Assembly (NCBI GenBank): GCA_034431435.1
Contig: DAOUDG010000100.1
Location: 1 to 64,000 of the forward strand
Direction of reading: 5' to 3'
Source of the DNA: JAHCIE01 sp034431435
Lineage (GTDB): Bacteria > Chloroflexota > Anaerolineae > Epilineales > JAHCIE01
Length of the DNA stretch: 64,000 nucleotides
The translations under genes and the position numbers were made by a program. Under the pieces are notes generated by a model that saw nothing but the letters and a program-made list of their open reading frames with translations, made no database searches and was not told the origin of the DNA. This document shows positions 41,259-50,292 of this stretch, piece by piece. The number at the start of each line of letters is the position of its first letter. Position 1 is the first letter of the stretch.

Positions 41259-42560
41259 CTAATAGTCGACGGCCGGCGAGGGCAGACGCCGAATCGACTG
41301 AAACGCCAGGACACCCGCTCCCAGCACGAACGCGCCCGCCAGTGGAAACAGAAACGTCGGCGGAATCGCGATGCCCAAAGCGCCGCTCGCAATGAGACTG
41401 GCGTTGTACGATGCGGCCATCACCACGTTATTCGCGCTTTCGACGCGACCGCGCCGGTCGTCGGGCACGTTCATCTGCATGAGCGCGTTCACCACCGAGC
41501 GCAGCGAGATGAGACTCGCGCCCGTGATTAAGATAGCCACCAGCGCCAGGCGGAAGTCGCCCAGAAACGGAAACAAGGCCAGGCTCGACCCCAGCAGAAC
41601 CATGCTCACGCCCACGAAGAGCGCCGGGTAGATGTGCGCCCAGGGAGTCGCAACCGCCGCGCCACCCACGACCATACCCAGGCCCAGCACACTCAGCAGC
41701 GCGCCGATACCGCTGGCCTCGATGCCATACACATCCTGAATCTGCACCGTGCCGAGGATAATCACCGCGCCCAGGCCAAGCATACTGGCCGCGCCCGCCA
41801 GCATCAGCCGCCACAGCAGCTCGTTGCGGCGAATGTAGCGCAGCCCCTCCATCATCTCATCGCGAAGCTGGCGCGACGTGAGCTTCTCCGTATGCATCCG
41901 CACGTGGCGCGTCCTGAGCAGGAATATGCATAGCGCCGACACGAAGAAGCTGGCCGAGTCGAACAGAATCGCCGCCTGGGGGCCAAGCACGGTAACAAAA
42001 AGACCGCCCAGGGCAGGGCCGATGACCAGCGCCGCAATCTGCGTCGCCTCGATCAGCATGTTGGCCGCCACCAGGCCCTCGGCGGCCACGATACGCGGCA
42101 GCAGCGCATTGCGCGCGGGCAGGAAGAGGACCCCGGCCGTGCCCATGATAAAGCCAACAATCATCATGATGGGCAGGTCACTGGCATCCTGCACCAGCAA
42201 TAGGAACAGCACCGCCACACCGCGAATGATGTCCGACACAATCATCACTTTGCGGCGGTCAAAACGGTCGATGAGCACGCCTGCGAACAGGCCAAACAAG
42301 ACCGTGGGCAGGCCGATGGAGACGGCCAGCAGCGAGATCGCCAGGGGGTTGGTGGTCAGGCTACGCGCGATGATCAGCAGGGCGACGAGCAAGAAGCTAT
42401 CGCCCAACTGCGAGACGGCCAGGCCGGCGGCCAGGAAGCGCAGATCGTGAGACCGGAGAGCGACGCGCAACCCGGCGCGCCCCTCGCTCAACGAGACTGG
42501 GCCGACACCGAGATCGATCGTCTCGTCCGTCGTCTCAGGCTCGGAATACATGTGACCCAT
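41259..42560 (-). CDS. Major facilitator superfamily transporter (MFS_3, enterobactin-exporter-like)
   Basis: A 433-residue protein with 12 predicted membrane segments. After a polar N-terminus of about 35 residues it shows FLAAGLAVSQLGDSFLLVAL, the loop GVLIDRFDRRKVMIVSDIIRG (the MFS GxxxDRxxRR motif), and the second-half SLRSVVNALMQMNVPDDRRGRVES. It resembles exporters of siderophores, drugs or other small molecules. The start is ATG 42560. The GT39-like gene upstream ends 11 bases before, and the subtilase starts nine bases after, so co-transcription is likely, but the substrate is unknown. Confidence 0.92.
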   Translation of the reverse strand: MGHMYSEPETTDETIDLGVGPVSLSEGRAGLRVALRSHDLRFLAAGLAVSQLGDSFLLVALLIIARSLTTNPLAISLLAVSIGLPTVLFGLFAGVLIDRFDRRKVMIVSDIIRGVAVLFLLLVQDASDLPIMMIVGFIMGTAGVLFLPARNALLPRIVAAEGLVAANMLIEATQIAALVIGPALGGLFVTVLGPQAAILFDSASFFVSALCIFLLRTRHVRMHTEKLTSRQLRDEMMEGLRYIRRNELLWRLMLAGAASMLGLGAVIILGTVQIQDVYGIEASGIGALLSVLGLGMVVGGAAVATPWAHIYPALFVGVSMVLLGSSLALFPFLGDFRLALVAILITGASLISLRSVVNALMQMNVPDDRRGRVESANNVVMAASYNASLIASGALGIAIPPTFLFPLAGAFVLGAGVLAFQSIRRLPSPAVDY

Positions 42561-42571
42561 TCAACCGTTTT

Positions 42572-44347
42572 CTAGGGCGCGCGTCCCACCGCCACAGGCG
42601 GGCCGTCGCCCGATGGCCCGCTAGCCGTACGACAGCCGCTGTACAGCCACAAGCGCAACCCCTTCGGGCCTTGAAACACAAACGACTCGACCAGGTTCAT
42701 CGCGCCGTCGAGCTGCTGCAACACCTTCGTGCTATCGCCGTCCACGCGCGACGTATAGGTCACGACCCACAAGCGATCGTAGCTACACGCCAGGTCGAGC
42801 AGGCGCGTCCGCGCCTCACCGCCCGGCACGGCAGCCAGGCGCATGCCATAGCCACGCCATCGCGTCCCCTGGGGCAGCAGCAGTAGCTGACCGTCGGGCC
42901 AGACCCAGCCCCCGCCCTCAGGCAAGTTGGGGTTGTATACCGCGCTCGCCATCGCGAAGTGGTGAGCCGGGAAGGCGAACAGGCCGTCACCTGCCTGCTG
43001 CTCCGTCTGCAACGTTGCCACCAACGCGCGCCAATCATCCCGCGCATCGTAGGGCGAGTGGTAGTAGGTGTACAACCCGATGCCCTGCAAGGTGAGCAGG
43101 ACAGCGGCGACCGCCAGCCGCTCCCGGCGTCCCGCCAGGCCCAGACAGGCCAGCACGATGACGAAGGGCGCTAACATGATCAGGTAGCGAGCCTCGAAAC
43201 CCATCGCCGTGATACGGTCGATGATGTAGGTGGCGACACCCGGCACCAGAATCCACGTCAGCAGCGGCCAGAACCCCGCATAGCCGCGCGCCATGAAGCC
43301 CGCCAGCACGATGGTCGCCAGGTACAGCCCCGCCAGCGCGTTCCACCACGCCGGCCGCGCGGCAATACCGAGGCCAAATTCGCCCCCCAGACTCATCTGC
43401 GAAGCGACCTCAAAGACCGTCCGTCCCGACAGGCGTTTCCATTGCGCCGTCTTGTCCGCGCTGGCCGCGCTCGTGGCGGCTGGCGTGGCGACGGGTTGCG
43501 AGCCTGTCCCCTTGAGCAGCCCCACCACCGGCACCGACGACGGCGCTTGCTGGAGCAGAGCCGTCGCCTCCTGGACTACCGACGACCACTGGGAGGTGGG
43601 ACGACCGACCCCCACCGTCGGCGGCAGCGATGGGCGAGCCGGCACCGAGAAGCCCGCGCTCGCCACGACCAGCCCGCTCCACCACAGTAGCAACGCCATT
43701 GCCAGACCAGCCGCGACCGGCCAGAGCCGCATACGATGCACGCGCCGCCAGCCGAGCCAGGTGATGCCATGCCCAATGAGCAGGAAGACGCCGTAATAAT
43801 GGCTGAGCAGGGTCAGCGACAGCGTGACCAGATAGCCCGCCTTCGCCGCCCGCGAGCCTGTGCCCAGGCGCATGAAGAAGTAGCTGGCGAGAATACCGAA
43901 CAGCAAGAACCACGTGTAACCACGCACCTCTTGCGAGCGGCTGATAAGGAAGGGCGACGTCGCCATGAGCAGCGCGGCCAGGTGGGCCTGCCCATGCCCC
44001 ATGAAGACCCGCGCCAGCCGCCACGTCGCCACGATGGCGAGCGTGCCTGGAAAGACCGCGTACAGGCGGAGCGCGAACTCCCCACCCGCGATGCCCGGCC
44101 ACCAGTGCAAAATCACGTAGGGGAGATAGGGCGTCTGGCTGTCGGCGGCCACCGCGTCGAGCAATGCCGACAACGATAGGCGACTGGCCCAGACGGTGAA
44201 CAGCTCGTCATACCACAGGCTCTGGCGGTCGAGCCACAGCACGCGCAAGGCGAAGCCAAGCAGGGTGATGGCCAGCAGCGGCAACCAGGACGAGCGCACC
44301 GGACGAAGACGAGCGGCGGCGGTGGATAGTATGGTCAGGCGCGACAA
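42572..44347 (-). CDS. Membrane glycosyltransferase of the GT39/ArnT-like superfamily
   Basis: A 591-residue polytopic GT-C glycosyltransferase. The first helix SWLPLLAITLLGFALRVLWL is followed by the acidic loop SLWYDELFTVWAS, typical of the lipid-sugar binding site, and then SQEVRGYTWFLLFGILASYFFM and about ten more helices before a periplasmic C-terminal domain (from about 440: YYHSPYDARDDWRALVATLQ). Such enzymes transfer sugars from polyprenyl phosphate. The start is taken as TTG 44347 behind GAGGAA; a TTG at 44434 would add 29 proline-rich residues. The acceptor is not known. Confidence 0.82.
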   Translation of the reverse strand: MSRLTILSTAAARLRPVRSSWLPLLAITLLGFALRVLWLDRQSLWYDELFTVWASRLSLSALLDAVAADSQTPYLPYVILHWWPGIAGGEFALRLYAVFPGTLAIVATWRLARVFMGHGQAHLAALLMATSPFLISRSQEVRGYTWFLLFGILASYFFMRLGTGSRAAKAGYLVTLSLTLLSHYYGVFLLIGHGITWLGWRRVHRMRLWPVAAGLAMALLLWWSGLVVASAGFSVPARPSLPPTVGVGRPTSQWSSVVQEATALLQQAPSSVPVVGLLKGTGSQPVATPAATSAASADKTAQWKRLSGRTVFEVASQMSLGGEFGLGIAARPAWWNALAGLYLATIVLAGFMARGYAGFWPLLTWILVPGVATYIIDRITAMGFEARYLIMLAPFVIVLACLGLAGRRERLAVAAVLLTLQGIGLYTYYHSPYDARDDWRALVATLQTEQQAGDGLFAFPAHHFAMASAVYNPNLPEGGGWVWPDGQLLLLPQGTRWRGYGMRLAAVPGGEARTRLLDLACSYDRLWVVTYTSRVDGDSTKVLQQLDGAMNLVESFVFQGPKGLRLWLYSGCRTASGPSGDGPPVAVGRAP

Positions 44348-44447
44348 GGATTCCTCGCGGCGACGATGGGGTGGCCAGGGCCAGAAACGCGGCGGCCACG
44401 GGGCCGCCGTCAACGGGGCGAAGTTTACCCCCAATCCGTTGACGTGT

Positions 44448-45608
44448 CTAGTTTATGACACTTGCGGCGTCAGGCAAAAAGCGCAGCAGCACCTCATTCG
44501 CCACCAGCAGCGCGTGCTCCGTCAGCCGCAGCCGCCCCTCCACCACCTCGATCAGCCCCCAACTGGTCAGCTCCGCCAGCGGCGCCGCGTGCGTGCTTTC
44601 CAGCCGTCGCCCGAAACGCCGGGCGAACTGGTCCAGGTCAATGCCTTCCCGCAGCCGCAGCCCTAGCATCACCGTCTCCGCCATCGCCGTCGCCTCGCTA
44701 ATCGGCTCAACCTCGGCCATGGGCAACCCGCCCCGCCGGACGGCCTCGACGTAGCGCGTCGGCGACGGGGTGTTTTCGTAACGCGCCCCGCCGTAGGAGC
44801 CATACGCCCCTGCGCCGATGCCCAGCCACGGCTCATTCCGCCAGTAGACCTGGTTATGACGACACTCGTGGCCCGGCCGCGCCCAGTTGGACAGCTCGTA
44901 TTGGACCAGGCCCGCCTCCGCCAGCCCGCGTTGCGCGTGGCGATACATGTCGGCGGCCAGGTCAGCGTCGGGCGCCGGCAGCGCGCCTGCCTTGACCAGC
45001 GCACGCAGCCGCGTCGCCTCCTCCAGCGACAAGGCGTACAGCGACAGGTGGTCGGGCGCGAGGGCCAACGCCCGCGCCAGCGTTGCCTGCCACTCGGCGA
45101 GCGTCTGCGTCGGCAGGCCATAGATCAGGTCCAGCGCCACCGAAAAACCCAGGCGATGCGCTGCCACCACCGAAGCCGCTACCGCCGCCGCATCGTGCGC
45201 CCGGTCCAGCATGGCCAGCAGACGCGACTCGAAGCTCTGCACGCCGAAACTGACGCGGCTGACACCCGCCGCGCGCAAGGCCGCCAGATAGGCGTAGCTC
45301 AGCCCCGGATACGCCTCAACCGTCACTTCGGCGTCGTCGGACACAGCAAACGCCGCCCGCGCCGCCGCCAGGATGTCGGCCAGTTGCGCCGCGTCCAACT
45401 CGGTGGGCGTACCGCCACCAACAAAGATGGTGCGCGCCGTCGCGCCCGGCAGCCGTTCGCCCCAGCGGCCAAGTTCCGCCACCAACGCCTCAGTGTACGC
45501 CGCCCGCAGGTCGGGCAGGGCCGCGTAGTCGCCCATGCCATACGCATGCAGATTGCAGAACCGGCAGCGCACATGGCAGAACGGCACGTGGATGTACAGC
45601 GCCACCAT
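44448..45608 (-). CDS. hemW: HemW-like radical SAM protein (haem chaperone, formerly HemN-like)
   Basis: A 386-residue radical SAM protein. The cluster motif is Cys11, Cys15, Cys18 (YIHVPFCHVRCRFCN), with VGGGTPTELD, FGVQSFESRLLAMLDRAH, LDLIYGLPTQT and the later HNQVYWRNEPWLGIGAGAYG, which places it in the HemW group rather than true coproporphyrinogen oxidase. HemW delivers haem to haemoproteins, fitting the multihaem cytochromes encoded upstream in the window. The ATG at 45608 follows the sulfurtransferase stop with one base between (TGAGATG), implying coupling; an ATG 18 bases upstream is possible. Confidence 0.9.
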   Translation of the reverse strand: MVALYIHVPFCHVRCRFCNLHAYGMGDYAALPDLRAAYTEALVAELGRWGERLPGATARTIFVGGGTPTELDAAQLADILAAARAAFAVSDDAEVTVEAYPGLSYAYLAALRAAGVSRVSFGVQSFESRLLAMLDRAHDAAAVAASVVAAHRLGFSVALDLIYGLPTQTLAEWQATLARALALAPDHLSLYALSLEEATRLRALVKAGALPAPDADLAADMYRHAQRGLAEAGLVQYELSNWARPGHECRHNQVYWRNEPWLGIGAGAYGSYGGARYENTPSPTRYVEAVRRGGLPMAEVEPISEATAMAETVMLGLRLREGIDLDQFARRFGRRLESTHAAPLAELTSWGLIEVVEGRLRLTEHALLVANEVLLRFLPDAASVIN

Positions 45609-45609
45609 C

Positions 45610-46500
45610 TCAGCCACGCGCGCCATCCACAGGCAGCTCAAGACGATTGCCCCACTCAACCCAGGAACGGTCATACTCCCGCACGTTGGGGTAGCCCAAC
45701 AGTTGCGTCAGCACAAACCAGGTGTGGGTGGACAGGCCACCCCGCACGCAGTACGTGATGATGGCCTGGTCGGGCGTGATGCCCAACGGCTCGACCACGC
45801 TGCGCAGATCAGCCGCGCCCAGGAACGTTCCATCCGCGCGGACCGTGGGAACGCGCCAGGCCTTGAACGACCCATCCGAATGGGTTTCTCGATACGCCGC
45901 CAGATTGACCGCGGTGGGAATGTGCCCGCCCCGCGCTGCGCCGGCGGTGTCGCCGCCCGCATACATCTCGGCCGAGCGTGCGTCTACCAGGACGTGGCCG
46001 GTCTGTCCCAGGCAGCGCAGCACATCTTCCCACCCGGCGCGCAGGCGCGTGTCAGGTGGCCGGGCATGGTAGAGGGCCGGGGCGAACCGAGGGGTCTCAT
46101 AGGACAAAGGCCGCCCCTCGGCCAGCCACTTCTGGCGGTCGCCATCGAGCAAGCGCACATCCGAATGGCCGTAAACCTTGAGAAGCCAGAAGGCAAAGGT
46201 CGCGAGAAGGTTGCTCAATCCACTGTACAACACGATGGGCGTGTCGGGAGTGACGCCACAGCGAGCCAACAGGACCTCCAACCCGTCCTTGCCAACGATG
46301 TCCTGGTGCGCCAGGTCGTGCAAGTCGATGGCAAACTCCCAGGCCACCGCACCTGGAATGTGCCCGTTGGCATATGCAGTCGTCCCCCACTCGGCCGAGT
46401 CTCCCCAGATGACTTCCACGCAGCGAATCGACGGATCGCCCAGGTGATCTGTCACCCACTGAGAATCCACGACGCTATCCGGACGCGCGTAGCCCGACAT
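45610..46500 (-). CDS. Two-domain rhodanese-type sulfurtransferase
   Basis: A 296-residue thiosulfate or 3-mercaptopyruvate sulfurtransferase. The N-terminal rhodanese domain (VDSQWVTDHLGDPSIRCVEV) is inactive because the loop reads LYSGLSN with no cysteine; the C-terminal domain has the catalytic cysteine in ITYCVRGGLS and the VDARSAEMYAGGD strand. CVRGGLS resembles thiosulfate sulfurtransferases. AGGAGGT precedes ATG 46500. It is coupled to hemW. A link to the E1/JAMM sulfur-transfer candidates elsewhere in the window is possible, because a rhodanese often supplies their persulfide, but they are 20 kb apart. Confidence 0.93.
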   Translation of the reverse strand: MSGYARPDSVVDSQWVTDHLGDPSIRCVEVIWGDSAEWGTTAYANGHIPGAVAWEFAIDLHDLAHQDIVGKDGLEVLLARCGVTPDTPIVLYSGLSNLLATFAFWLLKVYGHSDVRLLDGDRQKWLAEGRPLSYETPRFAPALYHARPPDTRLRAGWEDVLRCLGQTGHVLVDARSAEMYAGGDTAGAARGGHIPTAVNLAAYRETHSDGSFKAWRVPTVRADGTFLGAADLRSVVEPLGITPDQAIITYCVRGGLSTHTWFVLTQLLGYPNVREYDRSWVEWGNRLELPVDGARG

Positions 46501-46609
46501 GGCAACCTCCTGAGATGAGCCAGCGCCTGTGTGGTAGACCCCACATTCTAGCCCAACTCCCACCGGCCCACAACCGACTCCCAGCGACTCGTCATCGGTT
46601 CTCGCGTGC

Positions 46610-46638
46610 TTGACCCCGCCCGCCGGGCGTGCTAGACT
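46610..46638 (+). promoter_or_regulatory. coaBC: Sigma-70 promoter of coaBC
   Basis: TTGACC (46610-46615), 17-base spacer, TAGACT (46633-46638), about 25 bases before the ATG at 46670. Confidence 0.7.
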
Positions 46639-46669
46639 GCGGCCACTTTGCCTACCGCGAGACACCCCC

Positions 46670-47884
46670 ATGTCCAACCTTCACGGTAAGCGCGTCGTTC
46701 TCGGCGTCACCGGCTCCATCGCCGCCTACAAGGCTGCCTTCCTTGCCAGCCGCCTCGTCCAGCACGGCGCGACCGTCGATGTGGTCATGACCGAGGCAGC
46801 GACCCACATGATCGGCGCGGCCACCTTTGCCGCCCTGACCCACCGCCCCGTCGTGACCAGCTTCTGGGAAACACGCGGCACGGCCGACATCGCCCACGTG
46901 ACTCTCGGCCGCGCGGCCGACCTCGTGATCGTCGCGCCCCTGAGCGCCAACAGCCTGGCGAAGATGGCGCTGGGCCTGGCTGACAATGAATTGACTGCGC
47001 TGTGCCTCTCGACCCGCGCGCCCATCCTCGTCGCGCCCGCGATGGAAACCGGCATGTGGCAGCATCCCACCACCCAGGGCCACGTGGCGACTCTCCAGGC
47101 GCGCGGCGTCCACATCGTCGCCCCCGGCGGCGGCTACCTGGCATCGGGCGCGAGCGGCGTCGGCCGCCTGGCCGAGCCGGAGGTCATCCTCGACGCTACC
47201 CGCTACGTCCTGGGACAGCGCGGCGACCTGGCCGGCCGCCGCCTCATCGTCACCAGTGGCGGAACACGCGAGGCCATCGACCCCGTGCGTTATGTCACCA
47301 ATCAGTCGTCGGGCAAGATGGGCCTGGCCCTGGCCGAGGCCGCCCGCGACCGGGGCGCGATCGTCACCCTCATCCACACCACCGACACCGCGCCCCCCTA
47401 CGGCGTCAGCGAGGTCCGCGTCACTTCCGCCGCCGACCTGGGCGCGGCGGTGCTGGCCCGGCTGTCCGACCACGACGGCCTCATCATGGCCGCCGCTCCC
47501 GCCGACTTCACGCCCACCGCCCCCGCCGACCAGAAGATCAAGAAGACCGCCGACAACACCACCGGCCTGACCCTGCAGCTGACCCGCACCCGCGACATCC
47601 TGCGCGACGTCGCCGACTGGCGCGCCGTCCACGAGTCGCCCCGCTCGCGGGTAGTCATCGGCTTCGCCGCCGAGACCCAGGACCTCGTCGACAACGCCCG
47701 CGCCAAACTCCAGTCGAAGGCCCTGGACATGATCGTCGCCAACCCCGTGCCCCAGACCTTCGGCAGCGACATGGTCCAGGCCACCCTGCTCGACCGCGAC
47801 GGCCACGTCACGCCCCTTGAGCCTATGCCCAAGGACGCCCTCGCCGACCGCATCCTGGACGACCTGCTGGCCCACCTGCCCTAG
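46670..47884 (+). CDS. coaBC: Bifunctional phosphopantothenoylcysteine decarboxylase / phosphopantothenate-cysteine ligase
   Basis: A 404-residue coenzyme A biosynthesis enzyme. The CoaC half (1-185) has GVTGSIAAYKAAFLA, the catalytic histidine in ADIAHVTLG, APLSANSLAKMALGLADN and PAMETGMW; the substrate-lid region reads LASGASGVGRLAEP, where E. coli has a cysteine in the place of the first serine. The CoaB half starts at RRLIVTSGGTREAIDPVRYVTNQSSGKMG and includes AAAPADFTP and KIKK. It shares its stop tetranucleotide CTAG with the convergent next gene. Confidence 0.95.
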   Translation: MSNLHGKRVVLGVTGSIAAYKAAFLASRLVQHGATVDVVMTEAATHMIGAATFAALTHRPVVTSFWETRGTADIAHVTLGRAADLVIVAPLSANSLAKMALGLADNELTALCLSTRAPILVAPAMETGMWQHPTTQGHVATLQARGVHIVAPGGGYLASGASGVGRLAEPEVILDATRYVLGQRGDLAGRRLIVTSGGTREAIDPVRYVTNQSSGKMGLALAEAARDRGAIVTLIHTTDTAPPYGVSEVRVTSAADLGAAVLARLSDHDGLIMAAAPADFTPTAPADQKIKKTADNTTGLTLQLTRTRDILRDVADWRAVHESPRSRVVIGFAAETQDLVDNARAKLQSKALDMIVANPVPQTFGSDMVQATLLDRDGHVTPLEPMPKDALADRILDDLLAHLP

Positions 47885-48651
47885 TTCGGCGGCGCGCGGC
47901 CCATCCATTTCTCGGCCAATCGGTCAAGGAATCCCTCGCGACGCAGCGCCTCCATGATAACGTCCACCGCCCGGTACAGGCCCTCGTTGTCCTTGCGAAC
48001 AGCGACGACGTAGAACTCATCCACCACCGGCCTACCGACGGGCTGCACCGTCGGCCCCGCCTGCAACGCGGCCACCATGTCCAGCAGCCCCGCCTCTGCC
48101 TGCCCGCTCGCCACGGCCTGCACGACGGCCTCCGGGCTGGCGACGCGCACCACATGCGCGGGCGGCGGCGTCAGGCTGCGCGCCGTCGCGTCGGCCGCCG
48201 TCCCCAACTCCACTGCCACCACGCCCAGCGTCGCCGGCTCCGGCTGCCCCGCCCGTACGATAACGACCGGCCCGGCGTTGAAGTACGCGCCGCTGAACGA
48301 CAGGTCCTCGGTCAGGCGCGGGTCATAGGGAAAGGCAGACACGACAAGCTCGGCGCGTCCCGACCGCAGCTCGTCGGGCAGGGCATCGAAGGCAGCGGGG
48401 ACGATGGTCACGTCGCGCCCCATGCGCCGGGCAATCTCGCGCGCCAGGTCAACGTCGTAACCCAGGGCGGGCGCGTCAGGGCCGGTGTAGAACTCGAACG
48501 GCACGAAACTGGGGTCCATGCCCACCCGCAGCGGCGGCAGCCCGCTCGTCTCGGTCACGCCCCCCCCAACGCGCGCCCTCGTCGCGACCTGGGCGGCGGT
48601 CAGCAGCAGGAGCAGCACGACGAGGAGCCGCCCCGATGAGCGGCGGGTCAA
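47881..48651 (-). CDS. Periplasmic solute-binding protein, family 3 (amino acid type)
   Basis: A 256-residue exported protein with a hydrophobic signal segment (about 8-22, LLVVLLLLLTAAQ) and a bilobed SBP_bac_3 fold: PPLRVGMDPSFVPFEF, GYDVDLAREIARRMG, LVVSAFPYDPRLTEDLSFSGAYF, and EFYVVAVRKDNEGLYRAVDVIMEALRREG. These capture polar amino acids or similar ligands for an ABC importer. No permease or ATPase gene is adjacent. The start is TTG 48651, the only one giving an intact signal sequence. No cysteine lipobox is visible. Confidence 0.88.
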   Translation of the reverse strand: MTRRSSGRLLVVLLLLLTAAQVATRARVGGGVTETSGLPPLRVGMDPSFVPFEFYTGPDAPALGYDVDLAREIARRMGRDVTIVPAAFDALPDELRSGRAELVVSAFPYDPRLTEDLSFSGAYFNAGPVVIVRAGQPEPATLGVVAVELGTAADATARSLTPPPAHVVRVASPEAVVQAVASGQAEAGLLDMVAALQAGPTVQPVGRPVVDEFYVVAVRKDNEGLYRAVDVIMEALRREGFLDRLAEKWMGRAPPN

Positions 48652-48689
48652 GGCGCGTTGCCTGGGGCACGGCCCATGCTCATCCCCTG

Positions 48690-49874
48690 TCAGCGCTGCG
48701 CGCGCGGAGCGTCCGCCGCGAGGCCCACCGCCTCCAGCGCGGCCTCAGACGAGCCAAACGCCGCGTACGCCGCCAGGGCTGTGTAGATGGGACGCGGCGC
48801 GAAATCGGGATCGACCAGCGCCCAGTTGTCGATGTACGAGCGGTTGGCCCACGGGAAGCGGAAGGCCCACACCGCCACGAACGGCGCCCACTCCCAGCCC
48901 CGCGCCAGGTCCAGGGCGTCTACGGTGGCGGCGATGCGCTGGCTAGGGCGGACGGCCTTTGTCCAGCGTGGGTGGTCATTCCAGCCGGCCTCGGTGATGG
49001 GCGCGGGCTTGTGCCCGTCACCATGCCGCACCATGATGTCGCGCAGCAGTTCGACGCGGCGGAAGTTAACGACCGTAGGGTCGGGCGGGTCATCGGGCGC
49101 AAAGCTCCAACCGTAGGCGTGCATGGTCAGACCATCGAAATAGGGGGCCGCCCCGGCGTCGTACATCGCCTCCAGGAACGCGAGGTCACTGACTGCCCCC
49201 TCCTCGTCGCTGTTAGCGAGCGTCGGCGCCAGCGCGCCCGCCCATACCTGCACCGCCGGGTCGGCGGCCCTGGCGGCCTGATACGCGCCCGCCAGCAGGC
49301 GGGTGTAGGCGGCCGCATCGGGTGGCCGCCCACCCCACTCAAAGCTAACATTCGGCTCGTTCCAGATGACCAGCGCCTCCACGCGACCCCGGTAACGCTC
49401 GGCAAACGCGCCGATGAAGCGCGCATAGTCCTCGAAGTGGTCGTCGGGCAGCAGGCGTGTCGACGACTGGGCGGGACGCGCCCAATCCGGCACATAGTCG
49501 ATGCGCGCCACGACCTTCAACCCCTGGCGTCGGGCGTGGTCGATCACCTGGTCGGCATGGTCCCAGTTGTAGCGGCCCTGGCGCGGCTCCATGTACGCCC
49601 ATGGGAAGTACTCGACGATAGTCGACGCGCCCATCAGTCGCACCATGACCAGCGTCTGCTTGATCTTCCAGCTTTCGACCTCATCGGTCAGACGGGTATG
49701 CACGGCCAGCTGTGGCGCGCGGGTGACGACTGTCTGTTGGGGGCCGAGTTCGGTGGGGATGACCGGCGGCTTGCCGAGGCCGACGAGCAGCACGGCCAGG
49801 ATCAGGGGCAATAGCAGGGGCGCAACGAGGCGACGCCACGCGAAGGGCGCAGGGGGAGGCGTATAGTATCGCAC
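48690..49874 (-). CDS. Membrane-anchored clan GH-A glycoside hydrolase-like protein
   Basis: A 394-residue protein with an N-terminal membrane segment (about 14-34, RRLVAPLLLPLILAVLLVGL) and a TIM-barrel glycosidase-like domain. The acid/base glutamate is in VIWNEPNVSFEW, preceded by the conserved asparagine, and the likely nucleophile is in PITEAGWND; both positions fit clan GH-A families such as GH39 or GH5. HTRLTDEVESWKIKQTLVMVRLMG and EYFPWAYMEPRQGRYNW begin the barrel. The sugar substrate is unknown. GTG 49874 is the start; the small membrane protein gene ends 10 bases upstream. Confidence 0.85.
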   Translation of the reverse strand: MRYYTPPPAPFAWRRLVAPLLLPLILAVLLVGLGKPPVIPTELGPQQTVVTRAPQLAVHTRLTDEVESWKIKQTLVMVRLMGASTIVEYFPWAYMEPRQGRYNWDHADQVIDHARRQGLKVVARIDYVPDWARPAQSSTRLLPDDHFEDYARFIGAFAERYRGRVEALVIWNEPNVSFEWGGRPPDAAAYTRLLAGAYQAARAADPAVQVWAGALAPTLANSDEEGAVSDLAFLEAMYDAGAAPYFDGLTMHAYGWSFAPDDPPDPTVVNFRRVELLRDIMVRHGDGHKPAPITEAGWNDHPRWTKAVRPSQRIAATVDALDLARGWEWAPFVAVWAFRFPWANRSYIDNWALVDPDFAPRPIYTALAAYAAFGSSEAALEAVGLAADAPRAQR

Positions 49875-49884
49875 GGCTGCCAGG

Positions 49885-50169
49885 CTACTTGCGCGTGACC
49901 AGTCCTCGGGCCGTGGCGCGCATGCCGGCCAGGCCGCTGCGCAGGCCGATGAACGGCGACATAGCCTTGCCCGAGACGTTGACGGTCAACTCCGCGCCCT
50001 TGTCGCTGTATTGCTGCGCCAGGGGCACGTATTCCTTCAGCTTCACCCGCAGCGGGTTGGAACCGTAGGCCAGGCCCGCCGCCAGCACAATGAATACGAA
50101 CAGCGTGACGCTGATCTCAAGAAAGAGGATGAACACCGCGACCGTGAACCAGAATTCCAGGTTGAGCAT
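49885..50169 (-). CDS. Small single-helix membrane protein, function unknown
   Basis: A 94-residue protein with one strongly hydrophobic segment (about 5-35, FWFTVAVFILFLEISVTLFVFIVLAAGLAYG) and a basic, mostly polar C-terminal part (SGLAGMRATARGLVTRK). I do not recognise a family. GGGAGGTGGC lies directly before ATG 50169, which makes expression credible. It precedes the glycosidase gene by 10 bases and could anchor or regulate it; that is speculation. Confidence 0.65.
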   Translation of the reverse strand: MLNLEFWFTVAVFILFLEISVTLFVFIVLAAGLAYGSNPLRVKLKEYVPLAQQYSDKGAELTVNVSGKAMSPFIGLRSGLAGMRATARGLVTRK

Positions 50170-50231
50170 GCCACCTCCCGGCGCCTCCGCGTGACGGCCC
50201 CCATTATAGGCGTCACTTGGACACAACGCAA

Positions 50232-50263
50232 GGCGGAGGAGGCGTATGACTACCTCCTCCGCC
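50232..50263 (-). terminator. 11-bp hairpin after the Hsp20-like gene
   Basis: GGCGGAGGAGG (50232-50242) pairs with CCTCCTCCGCC (50253-50263) over a 10-base loop, 30 bases past the Hsp20-like stop on the minus strand. The following TTGCGTTGT is only weakly T-rich. Confidence 0.6.
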
Positions 50264-50292
50264 GCCGCGCCCGGCTACGCCGACCGCTACCG

